Positions 46,034 through 55,948 are shown, counted from the stretch's first letter. The stretch is 64,000 nt of DNA from Guptibacillus hwajinpoensis (GCA_016841765.1 JAENYN010000015.1:20162-84161), one strand, 5' to 3'. The notes: a model not told the origin generated them from the letters alone. Numbers and translations: made by a program.

Positions 46034-46549
46034 TTAAAATGGGAGATCATCATCGGAGATATCGATCGGCTGACCGTCTCCAGAGAATGGATCATCATCC
46101 ACTTTTGTATAGCCTTCATTATTTCGATTGTTGTTGTTATTGTTGTTGTTATTATTAAACGGGTTCTGACCTTGTCCTTGCGGGCCCCCGTAAGAGCTTC
46201 CTCCTGTGGAAGAGCCTCCGCCGCCGCTTCCCTTCGGCTCAAGGAATTGGACACTTTCAGCCACCACTTCAGTCATGAATACTCTTTTGCCATCCTGGCC
46301 TTCAAAGTTTCGTGTTTGAATGCGGCCGTCCACACCGGCGAGACTGCCTTTTTTCAGGAAGTTCGCCACATTTTCAGCCTGTCTGCGCCAGATGACGCAA
46401 TTGATAAAGTCGGCTTCGCGCTCCCCCTGCTGGTTTGTGAAAGGGCGATTCACAGCTAACGTGAAATTCGCCACGGCCACTCCGCTCGGGGTATAACGCA
46501 ATTCCGGGTCTTTGGTTAATCTGCCCACAAGAACGACGCGATTAAGCAT
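46034..46549 (-). CDS. ssb: Single-stranded DNA-binding protein
   Basis: 171-residue SSB. OB fold in residues 1-110 ([40 protein letters not shown]), a Gly/Gln/Asn-rich linker with a run of nine Asn (~127-140), and the acidic interaction tip ISDDDLPF at the C-terminus that recruits replication and repair partners. It sits between rpsF and rpsR as in other Bacilli. Confidence 0.98.
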   Translation of the reverse strand: MLNRVVLVGRLTKDPELRYTPSGVAVANFTLAVNRPFTNQQGEREADFINCVIWRRQAENVANFLKKGSLAGVDGRIQTRNFEGQDGKRVFMTEVVAESVQFLEPKGSGGGGSSTGGSSYGGPQGQGQNPFNNNNNNNNNNRNNEGYTKVDDDPFSGDGQPIDISDDDLPF

Positions 46550-46571
46550 CAGAACCCCTCCCTAATTGCTA

Positions 46572-46859
46572 TTACTCTTCTTCTTTAACAACGATGTGGC
46601 GAAGCATGTCTTCATTGATACGTGCAAGACGTTCAAATTCGTTGATCGCCTCGTTGTTTGAAGACACGTTCAGAAGCATGTAGAAACCTTCACGGAAGTC
46701 GTTGATCTCATATGCGAGACGGCGCTTTCCCATTTCAGTTGTCTTTTCAATCTCCGCACCATTATTAGTAAGAATGCCGTTGAAACGCTCAACAAGCGCT
46801 TTTTGTGCTTCCTCTTCAAGGTTTGGGCGGATGATATACATGATTTCATATTTACGCAT
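46572..46859 (-). CDS. rpsF: 30S ribosomal protein S6
   Basis: 95-residue S6 ([20 protein letters not shown] at the N-terminus, [31 protein letters not shown]). ATG 46857-46859 is preceded by AAAAGGAGGTG; a longer upstream frame is rejected. The leader forms an S6:S18-type autoregulatory structure. Confidence 0.98.
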   Translation of the reverse strand: MRKYEIMYIIRPNLEEEAQKALVERFNGILTNNGAEIEKTTEMGKRRLAYEINDFREGFYMLLNVSSNNEAINEFERLARINEDMLRHIVVKEEE

Positions 46860-46863
46860 CTTT

Positions 46864-46911
46864 TTCACCTCCTTTTGGACTAAACGGCTCCGTAACGGAG
46901 CAAGGAGCAAT
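46864..46911 (-). promoter_or_regulatory. S6:S18-binding leader motif of rpsF
   Basis: In the mRNA, GCTCCTT pairs with AAAGGAG (the Shine-Dalgarno), enclosing the hairpin GCTCCGTTACGGAGC followed by CCGTTTAGTCC. This fits the known S6:S18 autoregulatory motif, which has a CCG element beside a stem and hides the ribosome binding site. Confidence 0.65.
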
Positions 46912-47035
46912 TCGCTAATTACTCACAATATAGTATTGTACCAAAAAGGACTGTGAAAGACAACCCCATGGTATAATTCAGCCCTATTTTCTTTTGCCAA
47001 GACTCTGTAAAAGCTTTACTCTACAAATGATTTTA

Positions 47036-48136
47036 CTAGACGTTGAATCGGAAATGGATGACATCGCCGTCTTTGACGACATAATCTTTGCCTTCAAGGC
47101 GGACCTTGCCCTGTTCTTTGGCGGAAGTCATCGATCCTGCCGCGACCAGGTCGTCATACGAAACGGTTTCGGCACGAATGAAGCCGCGCTCGAAGTCGGT
47201 ATGGATGATGCCGGCAGCCTGCGGGGCCTTCATTCCCTTTTTGAACGTCCATGCCCTTACTTCCTGGACACCGGCTGTAAAATATGTGCCAAGTCCGAGA
47301 AGATTGTATGACGCCTTGATCAGCTGATCAAGACCTGATTCGGCTATGCCGAGTTCCTCAAGGAACATTTCTTTTTCTTCCCCTTCAAGCTCGGCAATTT
47401 CGGATTCAATTTTTGCGCAGACAACGATGACTTCCGCATTGTCTTTGTCGGCATATTCACGGATTTTTTGCACATACGGGTTGGAAGAAGGATCAGCGAC
47501 GTCCTCTTCACCGACATTCGCCACATAAAGCATCGGCTTGATTGTCAAGAGATGCAGCTGTTTGACAAGCTTCAGTTGCTCATCCGTAAAAGAAACCGTA
47601 CGGGCGGTTTTTTCCTCTTCGAATGCATCCTTCAGCTTTTTGAGGATTTCATATTCGAACATCGCATCTTTGTCTTTTTGCTTTGCCATTTTCTCAACTT
47701 TGCCGATACGCTTATCGACCGTTTCCATATCGGCAAGGATCAACTCAAGGTTGATTGTCTCGATATCCGAAATCGGATCGACCTTGCCGGATACATGGGT
47801 AATATTATCGTCACGGAAAGCGCGGACAACCTGGCAGATGGCATCCACCTGGCGGATATGGGATAAAAATTGGTTCCCGAGCCCTTCACCTTTACTTGCG
47901 CCTTTCACAATGCCTGCTATATCTGTAAACTCAAAGGCGGTCGGTACCGTCTTTTTCGGTTTTACCATTTCAGTAAGCTTTTGCAGCCGTTCATCAGGTA
48001 CTTCCACAATTCCTACGTTCGGGTCAATTGTACAAAACGGATAGTTGGCAGATTCAGCACCCGCCTGGGTTATCGCGTTGAACAGCGTCGATTTTCCGAC
48101 ATTCGGAAGTCCGACAATACCAGCAGTCAATGCCAT
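47036..48136 (-). CDS. ychF: Redox-regulated ATPase YchF (Obg-like)
   Basis: 366-residue YchF/OLA1 P-loop ATPase. G1 motif TAGIVGLPNVGKSTLFNAIT at the N-terminus, FTDIAGIVKGASKGEGLGNQ (G2/G3), the altered G4 NVGEED, a coiled-coil insertion and a C-terminal TGS domain ending DVIHFRFNV. It binds ribosomes and prefers ATP. ATG 48134-48136 behind GAGGAG gives the standard length. Corresponds to B. subtilis yyaF. Confidence 0.96.
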   Translation of the reverse strand: MALTAGIVGLPNVGKSTLFNAITQAGAESANYPFCTIDPNVGIVEVPDERLQKLTEMVKPKKTVPTAFEFTDIAGIVKGASKGEGLGNQFLSHIRQVDAICQVVRAFRDDNITHVSGKVDPISDIETINLELILADMETVDKRIGKVEKMAKQKDKDAMFEYEILKKLKDAFEEEKTARTVSFTDEQLKLVKQLHLLTIKPMLYVANVGEEDVADPSSNPYVQKIREYADKDNAEVIVVCAKIESEIAELEGEEKEMFLEELGIAESGLDQLIKASYNLLGLGTYFTAGVQEVRAWTFKKGMKAPQAAGIIHTDFERGFIRAETVSYDDLVAAGSMTSAKEQGKVRLEGKDYVVKDGDVIHFRFNV

Positions 48137-48342
48137 TTCTTTCACTCCTCTTAATTTCCGAAACATGACAGTCTTTCACAATTATAGAGACAACCGTGAA
48201 AAAATACAAGCATTCAGAAGGGGGGAGGCAGGTTGAGAAAGTAGCAAAAACATAAAGCGTTCGTTTAAGCTTCCAGAGCTTGTCTGTAAGGACACATTTA
48301 AAAGTAAGCAGCACTTAGCTCCGGCTTTCTTTTCTTCGTTTC

Positions 48343-49212
48343 TTACTTAGCCTGCTTCACACTAAGGACAGTGATTGTAACCAGGATGATTCCCATTCCA
48401 AGAAATTGAATGAGAGTCAATTTATCTCCCAAAATCATGATGCCAAATAAGGAAGCTGTCACCGGCTCGATCATAGCGACCATCGAAGCAGTTGCCGGGG
48501 CTGTCCTGTGAATGCCGATCACATACAATATAAATGAAACGCCGGCCCCCAGGATCCCCAGCAGAATAAACCATCCTATATCGCTTGATGTCACAACCCG
48601 CGCTGCTTCCCCCCTGTCCGCAAAAAAGAGCAGGATGAGGCAAAATGAAAAAAAGGCAATGGTCAAGGTGGTCTGCGGTTTACCGACAGAAGAGGCTCTT
48701 TTAAACCCGAATATGAACAAAGCATAGGAAAGGCCGGCAGCAAGCCCTGCTGCCCCCCCTATAAAACTCACTGAAACTTGTTCGATGTTGTAAGCACCTG
48801 TAAGCAGAATGACTCCTATCAATACCCCGGCAATGGATCCCCATTTAAACCAGGTCGAACGTTCTAACTTTAATAAAAAAGAGATTAACAAGACGAAAAC
48901 TGGTGCGGTGTACATTAAAGTGGCAGCAACAGCGATGCTTGCGGCCTGGATGCTTAGAAAATAAAAAGTGAAATTCCCAGCAACTCCAATCCCCGCTAGT
49001 AAGGACCACATATATAAACGAGGAGAGGAACTCCAATGTTCTTTCAAGCGAGCGAGAAACCACGTGAAAAAAAATATAAATCCAACAGCCCCACGGTAAA
49101 GTGAAATCACAAGAGGATCCCATCCCTTGTTCATTAAAATTTCAGCAATTCCCCCGCTAATGCCCCAAAATATTGCTGCCAGCATCACCAAGCCTACACC
49201 CACAAATTTCAT
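48343..49212 (-). CDS. EamA/DMT-family transporter
   Basis: 289-residue permease with ten predicted membrane helices in two EamA repeats (MLAAIFWGISGGIAEILMNK at the start; IEPVTASLFGIMILGDKLTL in the second). Amino acid or metabolite export is usual for the family; the substrate is unknown. Alone between ychF and yyaE, with no clear operon partner. Confidence 0.88.
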   Translation of the reverse strand: MKFVGVGLVMLAAIFWGISGGIAEILMNKGWDPLVISLYRGAVGFIFFFTWFLARLKEHWSSSPRLYMWSLLAGIGVAGNFTFYFLSIQAASIAVAATLMYTAPVFVLLISFLLKLERSTWFKWGSIAGVLIGVILLTGAYNIEQVSVSFIGGAAGLAAGLSYALFIFGFKRASSVGKPQTTLTIAFFSFCLILLFFADRGEAARVVTSSDIGWFILLGILGAGVSFILYVIGIHRTAPATASMVAMIEPVTASLFGIMILGDKLTLIQFLGMGIILVTITVLSVKQAK

Positions 49213-49375
49213 CGTCGTGTGCCTCCTAAAAATATATAGTGAAAGAATTTTTGATTACGCTCCAAGGAATCGGCGGCCCTGTGACAAGGACCAGACAATC
49301 CTCACCAGGCTCCTTATAAAAATTCTGTTTGAAAAGGTGTTAACGGTAATTCCTTTCGTTGCTCATTCCTAAACC

Positions 49376-49422
49376 TGAAAAGACAAGCGCCTGGAATAAA
49401 AAACCAGGCGCTTGTCTGTGTT
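49376..49422 (-). terminator. Intrinsic terminator of yyaE
   Basis: GACAAGCGCCTGG/CCAGGCGCTTGTC stem followed by TTTTC on the minus strand. Confidence 0.88.
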
Positions 49423-49452
49423 AATTCACCTATTTAATTTTATCAATTTTTT

Positions 49453-51504
49453 TCATTTATCCTCACGATATCGGAACGGAATGTGTTGCCGATTTTCAAA
49501 AAAGTCATTCTCTGCCCATTTTTCAATCTGAACAAGGCAATCGTAAAACGTGCTGCCCATTCCATTGTCGGATAATCTTGATGAAGTCAGGGCATTGACA
49601 CTGCCGCCAAATTTTTTCCACTGCCCTTCATCGATATTGATTGTACGGCGATGTCCGCCCTTCAAAACGGCAACTGTGCCGCTGATGCTGCCGCGGCTGT
49701 TATACACCCGGACCTGTTCGCCCGGCTGCAAGCGGCGCTCCTCTGCAATGTCTTCCGATACTTCCACTTTCACGCGCTGGATCCCTTCAATCAGCGGATA
49801 GTGCTGCGAATGATTGGATCTGAGCGGATGGATCGTCAGCAATGAATAAGGATAACGGCGCGCAAGCTCCGGCTGGTTTTGCTCCGATTCAAATGGATAA
49901 TCCACTTTGATTTCTTTATTTGAGCCTCGTAAACTGGCAAACTCGTATTTTCCTGAAGGTGTTTTAAACTTGTGATCCTTCCAAGGGATATTATCGACAG
50001 GAAGCTTGAGCCGCTTATTTGTTTTGAATGCCTCCAGCGTGATTCCGTTTTCTGCAAGCTTGCCGAGTCCCATTTCCAAAAATTCATCGATGGAGTAAGA
50101 AAACAAATCCCCAAAACCAAGCCTGTTGGCCAGCTCAGTCCAGATCCACAGGTCGGATTTCGCTTCACCGGGAGGTTCGGCCAGCTTCGGCCCGTAGTTG
50201 GCAAAAGAATGGTACATGGACGCATAATAAATGTCCTCTTCTTCAAACACGCCGGCAACCGGGAGGACGTAATCCGCCAGTTCTGCCGAGTCCGTCATAT
50301 ATTTATCCATGACCACCACGGTTTCAATCTGACTGAAAGCAGTTTCCGAGAGGTTCGTGTCTGGGAGCTGGGCAAGCGGATTGCTCCTTGACACCACCGC
50401 CATCTTGACAGGCGGTTCGGCAGCTTCCAATATCTGTTCAGCCTGGCTGATTCGTGAAAAGACACGCCTTTCCTTTTTCAAATCGGCACGGGTCAGGGAA
50501 AAGAGATCGAAACTTTCACCGACACCAAGGCCGCCGAAATTGGCGCCCCCGCCTGCAATGCCGACATTTCCGCTTGCAGCTGCCAGGGCATCGATTGTCC
50601 TGATTGTGTTGCCGCCGTTCGTATACCGCTGCATGCCAAGCCCCAAATAAGTGGCAACAGGACGGTCCGCATACACTCTGGCAAGCTCGGTGAAAACCGC
50701 TTCTTCCACTTCCGCTGCTGCCGCAAGCTCCGAAAGTCTGGTATCCGCTAACAGACGTTCAATGCTTTCAAATCCGGTCGAATAATCTTGAATAAAGGAC
50801 CGGTCTTCCAGGCCGAGACGCAGCATTTCTTTTAAAATGCCAAGGGCAAGCACGCCGTCCATTCCCGGTTTAACTGAAATGTAGCGGTCGGCAATAGCCG
50901 AGGCTGTTTCATTTTTGAGCGGATCGATGACAATGACCCGGACCCCCTGTTTTTTGGCTTTCTTTAAGTTCATAAGCAGATGCAGATTTGTTCTTGCCGG
51001 GTTCCTTCCCCAGATGACGGCTGTCTTACTGTTAAACAGATCTTCCGGAGAATGGCTGTATGCATTTCCGAAGTCCCGTTTCTGGGCTTCAATTCCTGCT
51101 CCCCAGCAAAGGCTTCCTTCCAATTCTGTCACTCCGCCGAATCCATTAAAGAAACGGTAGTCAAGGTTCTTCAACAGGCCGTTATTGGCGTAATCATGGC
51201 TATGCAGGACGGCTGTGGTTCCGTATTCCTTTTTTATCGCAGAAAGGCGTGATGCAATTTCATCCAGCGCCTGGCCCCAGCTGATCCTGGTAAATGTTCC
51301 GCCTGTTTTTTTCAGTGGATAAAGAATCCGCTTATCTGAATTGGCCCTCTCTGCCAGCATTCTGCCGCGGCCGCAAATCTTTCCTTTTGTAACCGGATGG
51401 TCCTGGTCGCCTTCCACATTTATGACTTTTCCCCAGCCAACTGTAACTGTGAGCCCGCAGTTATCCCAGCAGTTCAATGGACAGGAGGACGTTTTCTTTT
51501 CCAA
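49453..51504 (-). CDS. yyaE: Molybdopterin oxidoreductase YyaE
   Basis: 683-residue molybdopterin-dependent oxidoreductase of the DMSO reductase superfamily. N-terminal [4Fe-4S] cysteines at about 8, 12, 16 and 44 (SSCPLNCWDNCGL, KGKICGRGRM), molybdopterin-binding core (AVIWGRNPARTNLHLLMN, VIDPLKNETAS) and C-terminal dinucleotide-binding domain (LLTIHPLRSNHSQH). No twin-arginine signal, so cytosolic. It resembles B. subtilis YyaE, whose electron donor and acceptor are unknown. TTG 51502-51504 with GGAG upstream is the start. Confidence 0.9.
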   Translation of the reverse strand: MEKKTSSCPLNCWDNCGLTVTVGWGKVINVEGDQDHPVTKGKICGRGRMLAERANSDKRILYPLKKTGGTFTRISWGQALDEIASRLSAIKKEYGTTAVLHSHDYANNGLLKNLDYRFFNGFGGVTELEGSLCWGAGIEAQKRDFGNAYSHSPEDLFNSKTAVIWGRNPARTNLHLLMNLKKAKKQGVRVIVIDPLKNETASAIADRYISVKPGMDGVLALGILKEMLRLGLEDRSFIQDYSTGFESIERLLADTRLSELAAAAEVEEAVFTELARVYADRPVATYLGLGMQRYTNGGNTIRTIDALAAASGNVGIAGGGANFGGLGVGESFDLFSLTRADLKKERRVFSRISQAEQILEAAEPPVKMAVVSRSNPLAQLPDTNLSETAFSQIETVVVMDKYMTDSAELADYVLPVAGVFEEEDIYYASMYHSFANYGPKLAEPPGEAKSDLWIWTELANRLGFGDLFSYSIDEFLEMGLGKLAENGITLEAFKTNKRLKLPVDNIPWKDHKFKTPSGKYEFASLRGSNKEIKVDYPFESEQNQPELARRYPYSLLTIHPLRSNHSQHYPLIEGIQRVKVEVSEDIAEERRLQPGEQVRVYNSRGSISGTVAVLKGGHRRTINIDEGQWKKFGGSVNALTSSRLSDNGMGSTFYDCLVQIEKWAENDFFENRQHIPFRYREDK

Positions 51505-51539
51505 CAGCTGTGCTCTCCTCTCTGCTCGGTCTTACTAAT

Positions 51540-51734
51540 CTATGACTCATGGTGTTCGAGTACTTTTTTGAACTTACGGCTGAATTCACGGCGCGGCATC
51601 ATGACACTGTGCTCACAGCCGAGGCATTTGATGCGGATATCCATGCCCATACGGATGATCTTCCAGCGGTTTTCCCCGCATGGGTGGGGCTTTTTCATCT
51701 CCACGACATCATTGAGCTCAAACTTCTTGTCCAT
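51540..51734 (-). CDS. yyzM: DUF951 small protein
   Basis: 64-residue DUF951 protein with the conserved VVEMKKPHPCGENRWKIIRM and IKCLGCEHSVMMPRREF, which give three cysteines positioned for metal binding. Function unknown, but position between parA and ychF is conserved in Bacilli. ATG 51732-51734 lies six bases after GGAGGGG. Confidence 0.92.
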   Translation of the reverse strand: MDKKFELNDVVEMKKPHPCGENRWKIIRMGMDIRIKCLGCEHSVMMPRREFSRKFKKVLEHHES

Positions 51735-51860
51735 TTTCATCCCCTCCGTTCCTGATGAATGCTCTGCCATATGGCTTCCTTCGATTCCGGTCTTTTTATT
51801 CTTACATCCCTTATCCGGGAAAACCTGTATTCAAGTAGAACCTATTTTAGCAGGATATGG

Positions 51861-52874
51861 TTAAGTTTTGTAGTGGTTAAGTATTGGATAGAGCAAAATG
51901 GCTGCCATAACATACAAGTTTAAAATTCCGTAGAGAGGATAAAGAACAGCAACGAGGGTACCGAACCCAAACCATGTCAACGGGACCATGAGTACTAACA
52001 CAATGCTGGCAAGCAGCCAGGTTGGCAAGTTTACGCCGTTTTGAAAACGGGAAATTAATCCTAAAAGACCTGATGCGGCAGTCGTATAGATGGCCAGCCA
52101 TAAAAGAATCGACATGATGATGACCATGAAATACGGATACCGTTCCAAAACGGCAAACAAGGGAATCTCATAAAACATGATATCCTGGATCTGCAATAGC
52201 GATTGATTGTATAGATACGAAACGGACCCGAGCAGAAGCCCGCTGCCGATGCTGGCAATATATGCTTCCCCGGTATGTTTCATTTCCCTGCCGATAGCCG
52301 ACAGCACCGCAATCAGCGGCAGAATATTCAAGGCCGTGAACGTGAAGGAGGATGGCCAATTCCCCTGGTGGTGCCAATCGAATTGCCATGGTTCCCCGTT
52401 AAAAAAAATGAAAGAAACCAAAACGCCGACAAGCCCGAAAATGAGGAACGGCAAGATGACACTGTTCATATTCAGAATCCCTTTTATTTCCCAAATGAAC
52501 AGGAATACGAGAAGAAGGCAAAGGACGAGGACGCCTGTCCAGTAAGGGAAACTGAATGTCTGCAGCGTCGCACCGCTCCCTGCCAGCATCACGACAGTTG
52601 TCGTGAACAAATATAAAATAATCATGATATCATATAAACCAGTAAGCCGCTTGCCGATCAAATGTTCAAGAACAGGAAGATAATGATGGGATTGCTTTTC
52701 TAAGCTGATGCGCATGATGACGAAGCAGCTCACCGTGAAAAATAACGTAAACAGAATGATAGCCAGTCCGCTTTCATGGCCGAAAAATTGCCATATTTCA
52801 CGGCCTGAGGCATATCCGGCGCCTATCATTGTACCCATTATCAAAAACATCCATTTCAATCCCGCTCTCAGCAT
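51861..52874 (-). CDS. YkvI-family membrane protein
   Basis: 337-residue polytopic protein with about ten membrane helices of the LeuT/APC-like YkvI family: IMGTMIGAGYASGREIWQFF in helix 1, with an unwound GAGYASG, suggests sodium-coupled amino acid-type transport. Substrate unknown. ATG behind AAAAGGAG. Divergent from yyaC with about 80 bp between starts. Confidence 0.88.
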   Translation of the reverse strand: MLRAGLKWMFLIMGTMIGAGYASGREIWQFFGHESGLAIILFTLFFTVSCFVIMRISLEKQSHHYLPVLEHLIGKRLTGLYDIMIILYLFTTTVVMLAGSGATLQTFSFPYWTGVLVLCLLLVFLFIWEIKGILNMNSVILPFLIFGLVGVLVSFIFFNGEPWQFDWHHQGNWPSSFTFTALNILPLIAVLSAIGREMKHTGEAYIASIGSGLLLGSVSYLYNQSLLQIQDIMFYEIPLFAVLERYPYFMVIIMSILLWLAIYTTAASGLLGLISRFQNGVNLPTWLLASIVLVLMVPLTWFGFGTLVAVLYPLYGILNLYVMAAILLYPILNHYKT

Positions 52875-52955
52875 ATCGGCTCGCTCCTTTTAATTATGTA
52901 TAGATTTACGATTTCTTCCGTATACTGTTACTACTATTACCGAGGAGGCAATCCT

Positions 52956-53594
52956 ATGAATCTTAAGCCGCTCAAACCTAAACTTTTTAATAAAAAAGAG
53001 AATTATTACCGGGTCCACCATGATGAAGAGGATGCCGTAAAAATTTTATCCGCCAAAATTGCCGAGATGGTGCCCTCAAAATCCCCGCGCCCGATTGCCA
53101 TTGTCAACATCGGAACCGACCGCTCCACCGGGGATTCGCTCGGACCGTTAATCGGCACTTTCTTGAAGGAAAAAGGGCCGGAAAATTTTCATGTATACGG
53201 AACACTTGATGATCCGGTGCATGCCGTCAACCTTGATGAAAAGCTTGCTCAAATAAAAAAAGAATTGGTCATGCCTTATATAATCGGGATTGATGCCTGC
53301 CTCGGAAGATTAAAGAGTGTCGGGGTCATTACACTGGGCGAAGGCCCTGTGAAACCTGGAGCAGGCGTTAACAAAGAACTGCCTGATGTAGGGGATATCC
53401 ACCTTACCGGAATTGTGAATGTGAGCGGATTCATGGAATTTTTTGTCCTGCAAAACACAAGATTGAGCCTTGTCATGAAAATGGCCCACAGCATTTCAGA
53501 CAGCCTTTATGAAGCGGACCAGATCATCCAGAAGAAAAAAGAGCTGGAAAGGCTCCAGCTGAAAAGCAGAATGGCCGCCCGCAGTGTAAAGTGA
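52956..53594 (+). CDS. yyaC: Spore protease-like YyaC (DUF1256)
   Basis: 212-residue protein related to the GPR germination protease fold. Motifs: AIVNIGTDRSTGDSLGPLIG, VYGTLDDPVHAVNLDEKL, YIIGIDACLGRLKSVGVI and GAGVNKELPDVGDIHLTGIV. B. subtilis YyaC is forespore-expressed; enzymatic activity is not proven. ATG 52956 lies behind GAGGAGG; 20 upstream codons are rejected. It is on the plus strand, against fork direction, unlike its neighbours. Confidence 0.93.
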   Translation: MNLKPLKPKLFNKKENYYRVHHDEEDAVKILSAKIAEMVPSKSPRPIAIVNIGTDRSTGDSLGPLIGTFLKEKGPENFHVYGTLDDPVHAVNLDEKLAQIKKELVMPYIIGIDACLGRLKSVGVITLGEGPVKPGAGVNKELPDVGDIHLTGIVNVSGFMEFFVLQNTRLSLVMKMAHSISDSLYEADQIIQKKKELERLQLKSRMAARSVK

Positions 53595-53624
53595 TTCCTC
53601 CTTTTCTGCCTTTATATCTGAATA

Positions 53625-53667
53625 AAAGCCAGGCACCCTGATAAAAAAGGATGCCTGGCTTTTTTTG
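53625..53667 (+). terminator. Intrinsic terminator of yyaC
   Basis: AGCCAGGCA(CCC)/(GG)ATGCCTGGCT stem with a seven-T tail. Confidence 0.92.
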
Positions 53668-53762
53668 AGCCTAACTGTATATATGGTTATTTGAAACCTG
53701 AGTACGCCTCCACCACGTAACCACCCCCAATCAAGGGAAGCGGCTTGGATCCGGCTTCACCG

Positions 53763-54497
53763 TTAAGAAAGAAAAGGAAGGGCGGCAGTGATTGTGTCCC
53801 AGTAATAGAGACCTGTCACGAAAACGCCCGTGACAAGAATGCCCGGTAAAAAATTGGCGACCCGAATCGACGTCAGATTCAATAGATTCAAACCGATGGC
53901 AAAGATCATAATGCCGCCTACACTGGTCATTTCCGTTATAAAGGAATCCATCAGGGCTTCCGGGACCCATCGTTCAATCTGTACTGCGAATAACGCAATG
54001 GCGCCCTCATACACCACGACAGGAACAGCCGAAAACAACACCCCGATTCCGAAAGTCGTCGTCAGAAGCAAGCTTGTAAATCCATCAATAAGGGCTTTTG
54101 TGTATAAAATGCTATGATCGCCGCGCAATCCACTGTCAAGCGCACCCAGGACAGCAAGAGCACCGATGACAAAAATCAGTGTTGCAGTCACAAACGCTTT
54201 GGCGACACTCCCCTGTTCACTAGCTCCCAGCTTTTGTTCAAGCCAGTTTCCCGCCGCATTCAACTTCCCGTCAAAATCCCAGACTTCTCCAAGAACACCC
54301 CCGAGAACGATACTGAGGATGACAATCAAAAACTCTTCACTCCGGATTGCCATTTGAACACCGAGAATCATGACGGCAAGCGCAATCCCCTGCATGACAG
54401 TCGTGCGTATTTTTTCTGGAATTTTGGTCAGCAGCAAGCCTATTAACGTGCCAGCAATAATCGTGGCACCGTTCACTAATGTTCCTAAAAGTACCAT
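53763..54497 (-). CDS. DUF554 membrane protein
   Basis: 244-residue protein with about seven membrane helices, matching DUF554: LGTLVNGATIIAGTLIGLLL, then DFDGKLNAAGNWLEQKLG in a loop and the GITSVGGIMI-like segment (MTSVGGIMIFAIGLNLL) in the second half. Function not established. It lies 11 bp downstream of the cysteine-desulfurase-like gene on the same strand, probably cotranscribed. Confidence 0.9.
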   Translation of the reverse strand: MVLLGTLVNGATIIAGTLIGLLLTKIPEKIRTTVMQGIALAVMILGVQMAIRSEEFLIVILSIVLGGVLGEVWDFDGKLNAAGNWLEQKLGASEQGSVAKAFVTATLIFVIGALAVLGALDSGLRGDHSILYTKALIDGFTSLLLTTTFGIGVLFSAVPVVVYEGAIALFAVQIERWVPEALMDSFITEMTSVGGIMIFAIGLNLLNLTSIRVANFLPGILVTGVFVTGLYYWDTITAALPFLS

Positions 54498-54508
54498 GTT
54501 TTCTTCTC

Positions 54509-55663
54509 CTACCCGTTATAACCGGCGGCAATTTCTGTAATCGCACTGACCAGCTGTTCTACTTCTTTTTCTGTGTTTGTATAGCCAAAGCTGACCCTTA
54601 CCGTGCCGCTTGCAATTGTTCCAAGGGCTTCATGGGCAAGCGGTGTGCAATGAAGGCCGGCCCGTACCGCCATTTCATAGTGCATATCAAGGATCATAGC
54701 CACTTCGTGGCAATCTGCTCCTTCGATTGAAAATGCAATCACACCCAGGCGGCCGCCAGGTGTCGTCTTCCCGTAAACCGCAACACCTGGAATACCCTTG
54801 ATTTTATCAATGAACAGTTCGGCCAATTGCTGTTCATGATTCGCTATTAGTTCCAATCCGCGTTCTTTAATCACATCAATCCCGGCAGCGAGACCGAGAA
54901 TCCCCGGCGTGTTGAGTGTTCCGCTTTCGAACCGTTCCGGCCATTGCTCAGGCTGGTCGATACTTTCCGAGAAACTGCCCGTCCCGCCATGGAAAAGGGG
55001 CTGTAAATCGATTCCTTTTTTGACAAGCAGGGCACCTGTCCCCTGCGGGCCAAGAAGGCCTTTATGCCCTGGAAAAGCGAGCATATCAATGCCCATCTTT
55101 TCCATATGCAGCGGGAGAATTCCAGCTGTTTGGGAGGCATCCACCAACAGTTTCACTCCATGGCTCCTTGCAAATTCACTAATCTCATCGAGTGGAAGGA
55201 CCGTTCCCGTCAGGTTTGACGCATGGGTGACCGTTATCAGTTTCGTATCAGGGCGAAGAGCCTGTTCCCACTTGTCCTGTTCAAAAACACCTTCAGTTGA
55301 GATCTGTAAAAACGTGACGTCAATGCCGCTTTGCTTTTTTAAAAACTCCAGCGGACGGCGGACAGAGTTATGTTCAAAAGACGTCGACAGCACATGGTCC
55401 CCTTGTTGGAAAGGGAAGCCCTTTAACGCCTGATTCAATGCGCCGGTTGCATTTTGAAAAAACAATACTCTTTTCGGGTCAGGCAGCCCGAAGAAAGAAG
55501 CAATAGCAGCCCTGGCTTTATAAATTTTCTCACTCGCCCGGGCAGCCAGCTGGTGAGATCCTCTTCCAGGATTGGCCGCATAATGGAGCAATGCTTCTTC
55601 CACTGCTTTCACAACCGGTTCCGGCTTTGGAAAAGAGGACGCTGCGTGATCGAAATAGATCAT
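54509..55663 (-). CDS. Cysteine desulfurase-like class V aminotransferase
   Basis: 384-residue PLP enzyme. N-terminal YFDHAASSFPKPEPV, Schiff-base Lys in FPGHKGLLGPQGTG, and the SufS-type reactive Cys in VRAGLHCTPLAHE near the C-terminus, so sulfur mobilisation from cysteine is likely. It is outside the suf operon; the acceptor is unknown. ATG 55661-55663 behind AAAGGAAGAG; ten upstream codons rejected. Forms an operon with the DUF554 gene. Confidence 0.9.
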   Translation of the reverse strand: MIYFDHAASSFPKPEPVVKAVEEALLHYAANPGRGSHQLAARASEKIYKARAAIASFFGLPDPKRVLFFQNATGALNQALKGFPFQQGDHVLSTSFEHNSVRRPLEFLKKQSGIDVTFLQISTEGVFEQDKWEQALRPDTKLITVTHASNLTGTVLPLDEISEFARSHGVKLLVDASQTAGILPLHMEKMGIDMLAFPGHKGLLGPQGTGALLVKKGIDLQPLFHGGTGSFSESIDQPEQWPERFESGTLNTPGILGLAAGIDVIKERGLELIANHEQQLAELFIDKIKGIPGVAVYGKTTPGGRLGVIAFSIEGADCHEVAMILDMHYEMAVRAGLHCTPLAHEALGTIASGTVRVSFGYTNTEKEVEQLVSAITEIAAGYNG

Positions 55664-55821
55664 GACTCTCTTCCTTTCTGTAGAAAAATTCAAAGGAACC
55701 CCGAACGACAGGAAGACAATCGCGCTGTTCCCCCTGACTACATCCGGTTCCAGTCTTACTATGTAAAAATCATTATAATAGATTAATATTTATTCATTAT
55801 AAGGGAACAGTGAAAAATTAT

Positions 55822-55932
55822 AAAGAAAACTCGCTGATTGGCGAGCCGACAGGCGAAGACAGAGGCGTAGTTGCCCTTATCTATATTCTTAAAATTGTCT
55901 GCTGCGTCGAAATACTTCCTGCTGACAATTTA
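55822..55932 (-). repeat. Dispersed 3'-end hairpin repeat, copy 3
   Basis: The best-preserved copy, read on the minus strand: AAATTGTC...GACAATTT left stem enclosing GCAGGAAGTATTTCGACG, then GAATATAGATAAGGGCAACT, then TCGGCTCGCCAATCAGCGAG and TTTTCTTTAT. It lies downstream of parB in parB's orientation. Confidence 0.85.
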
Positions 55933-55948
55933 TACTTTTTTATATGGT

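Noticed and set aside
46120..46165. Simple AAC/GTT repeat as a microsatellite or CRISPR-like tract
   Set aside because: It is the Asn-run linker of ssb; no spacer-repeat structure exists here or elsewhere in the window.
51397..51864. 155-codon plus-strand frame
   Set aside because: Antisense to yyaE and yyzM, both strongly supported.
52915..52945. Possible sigma-F/sigma-E promoter before yyaC
   Set aside because: GTATA and TATACT-like blocks are present but spacing and -10 match neither consensus well.
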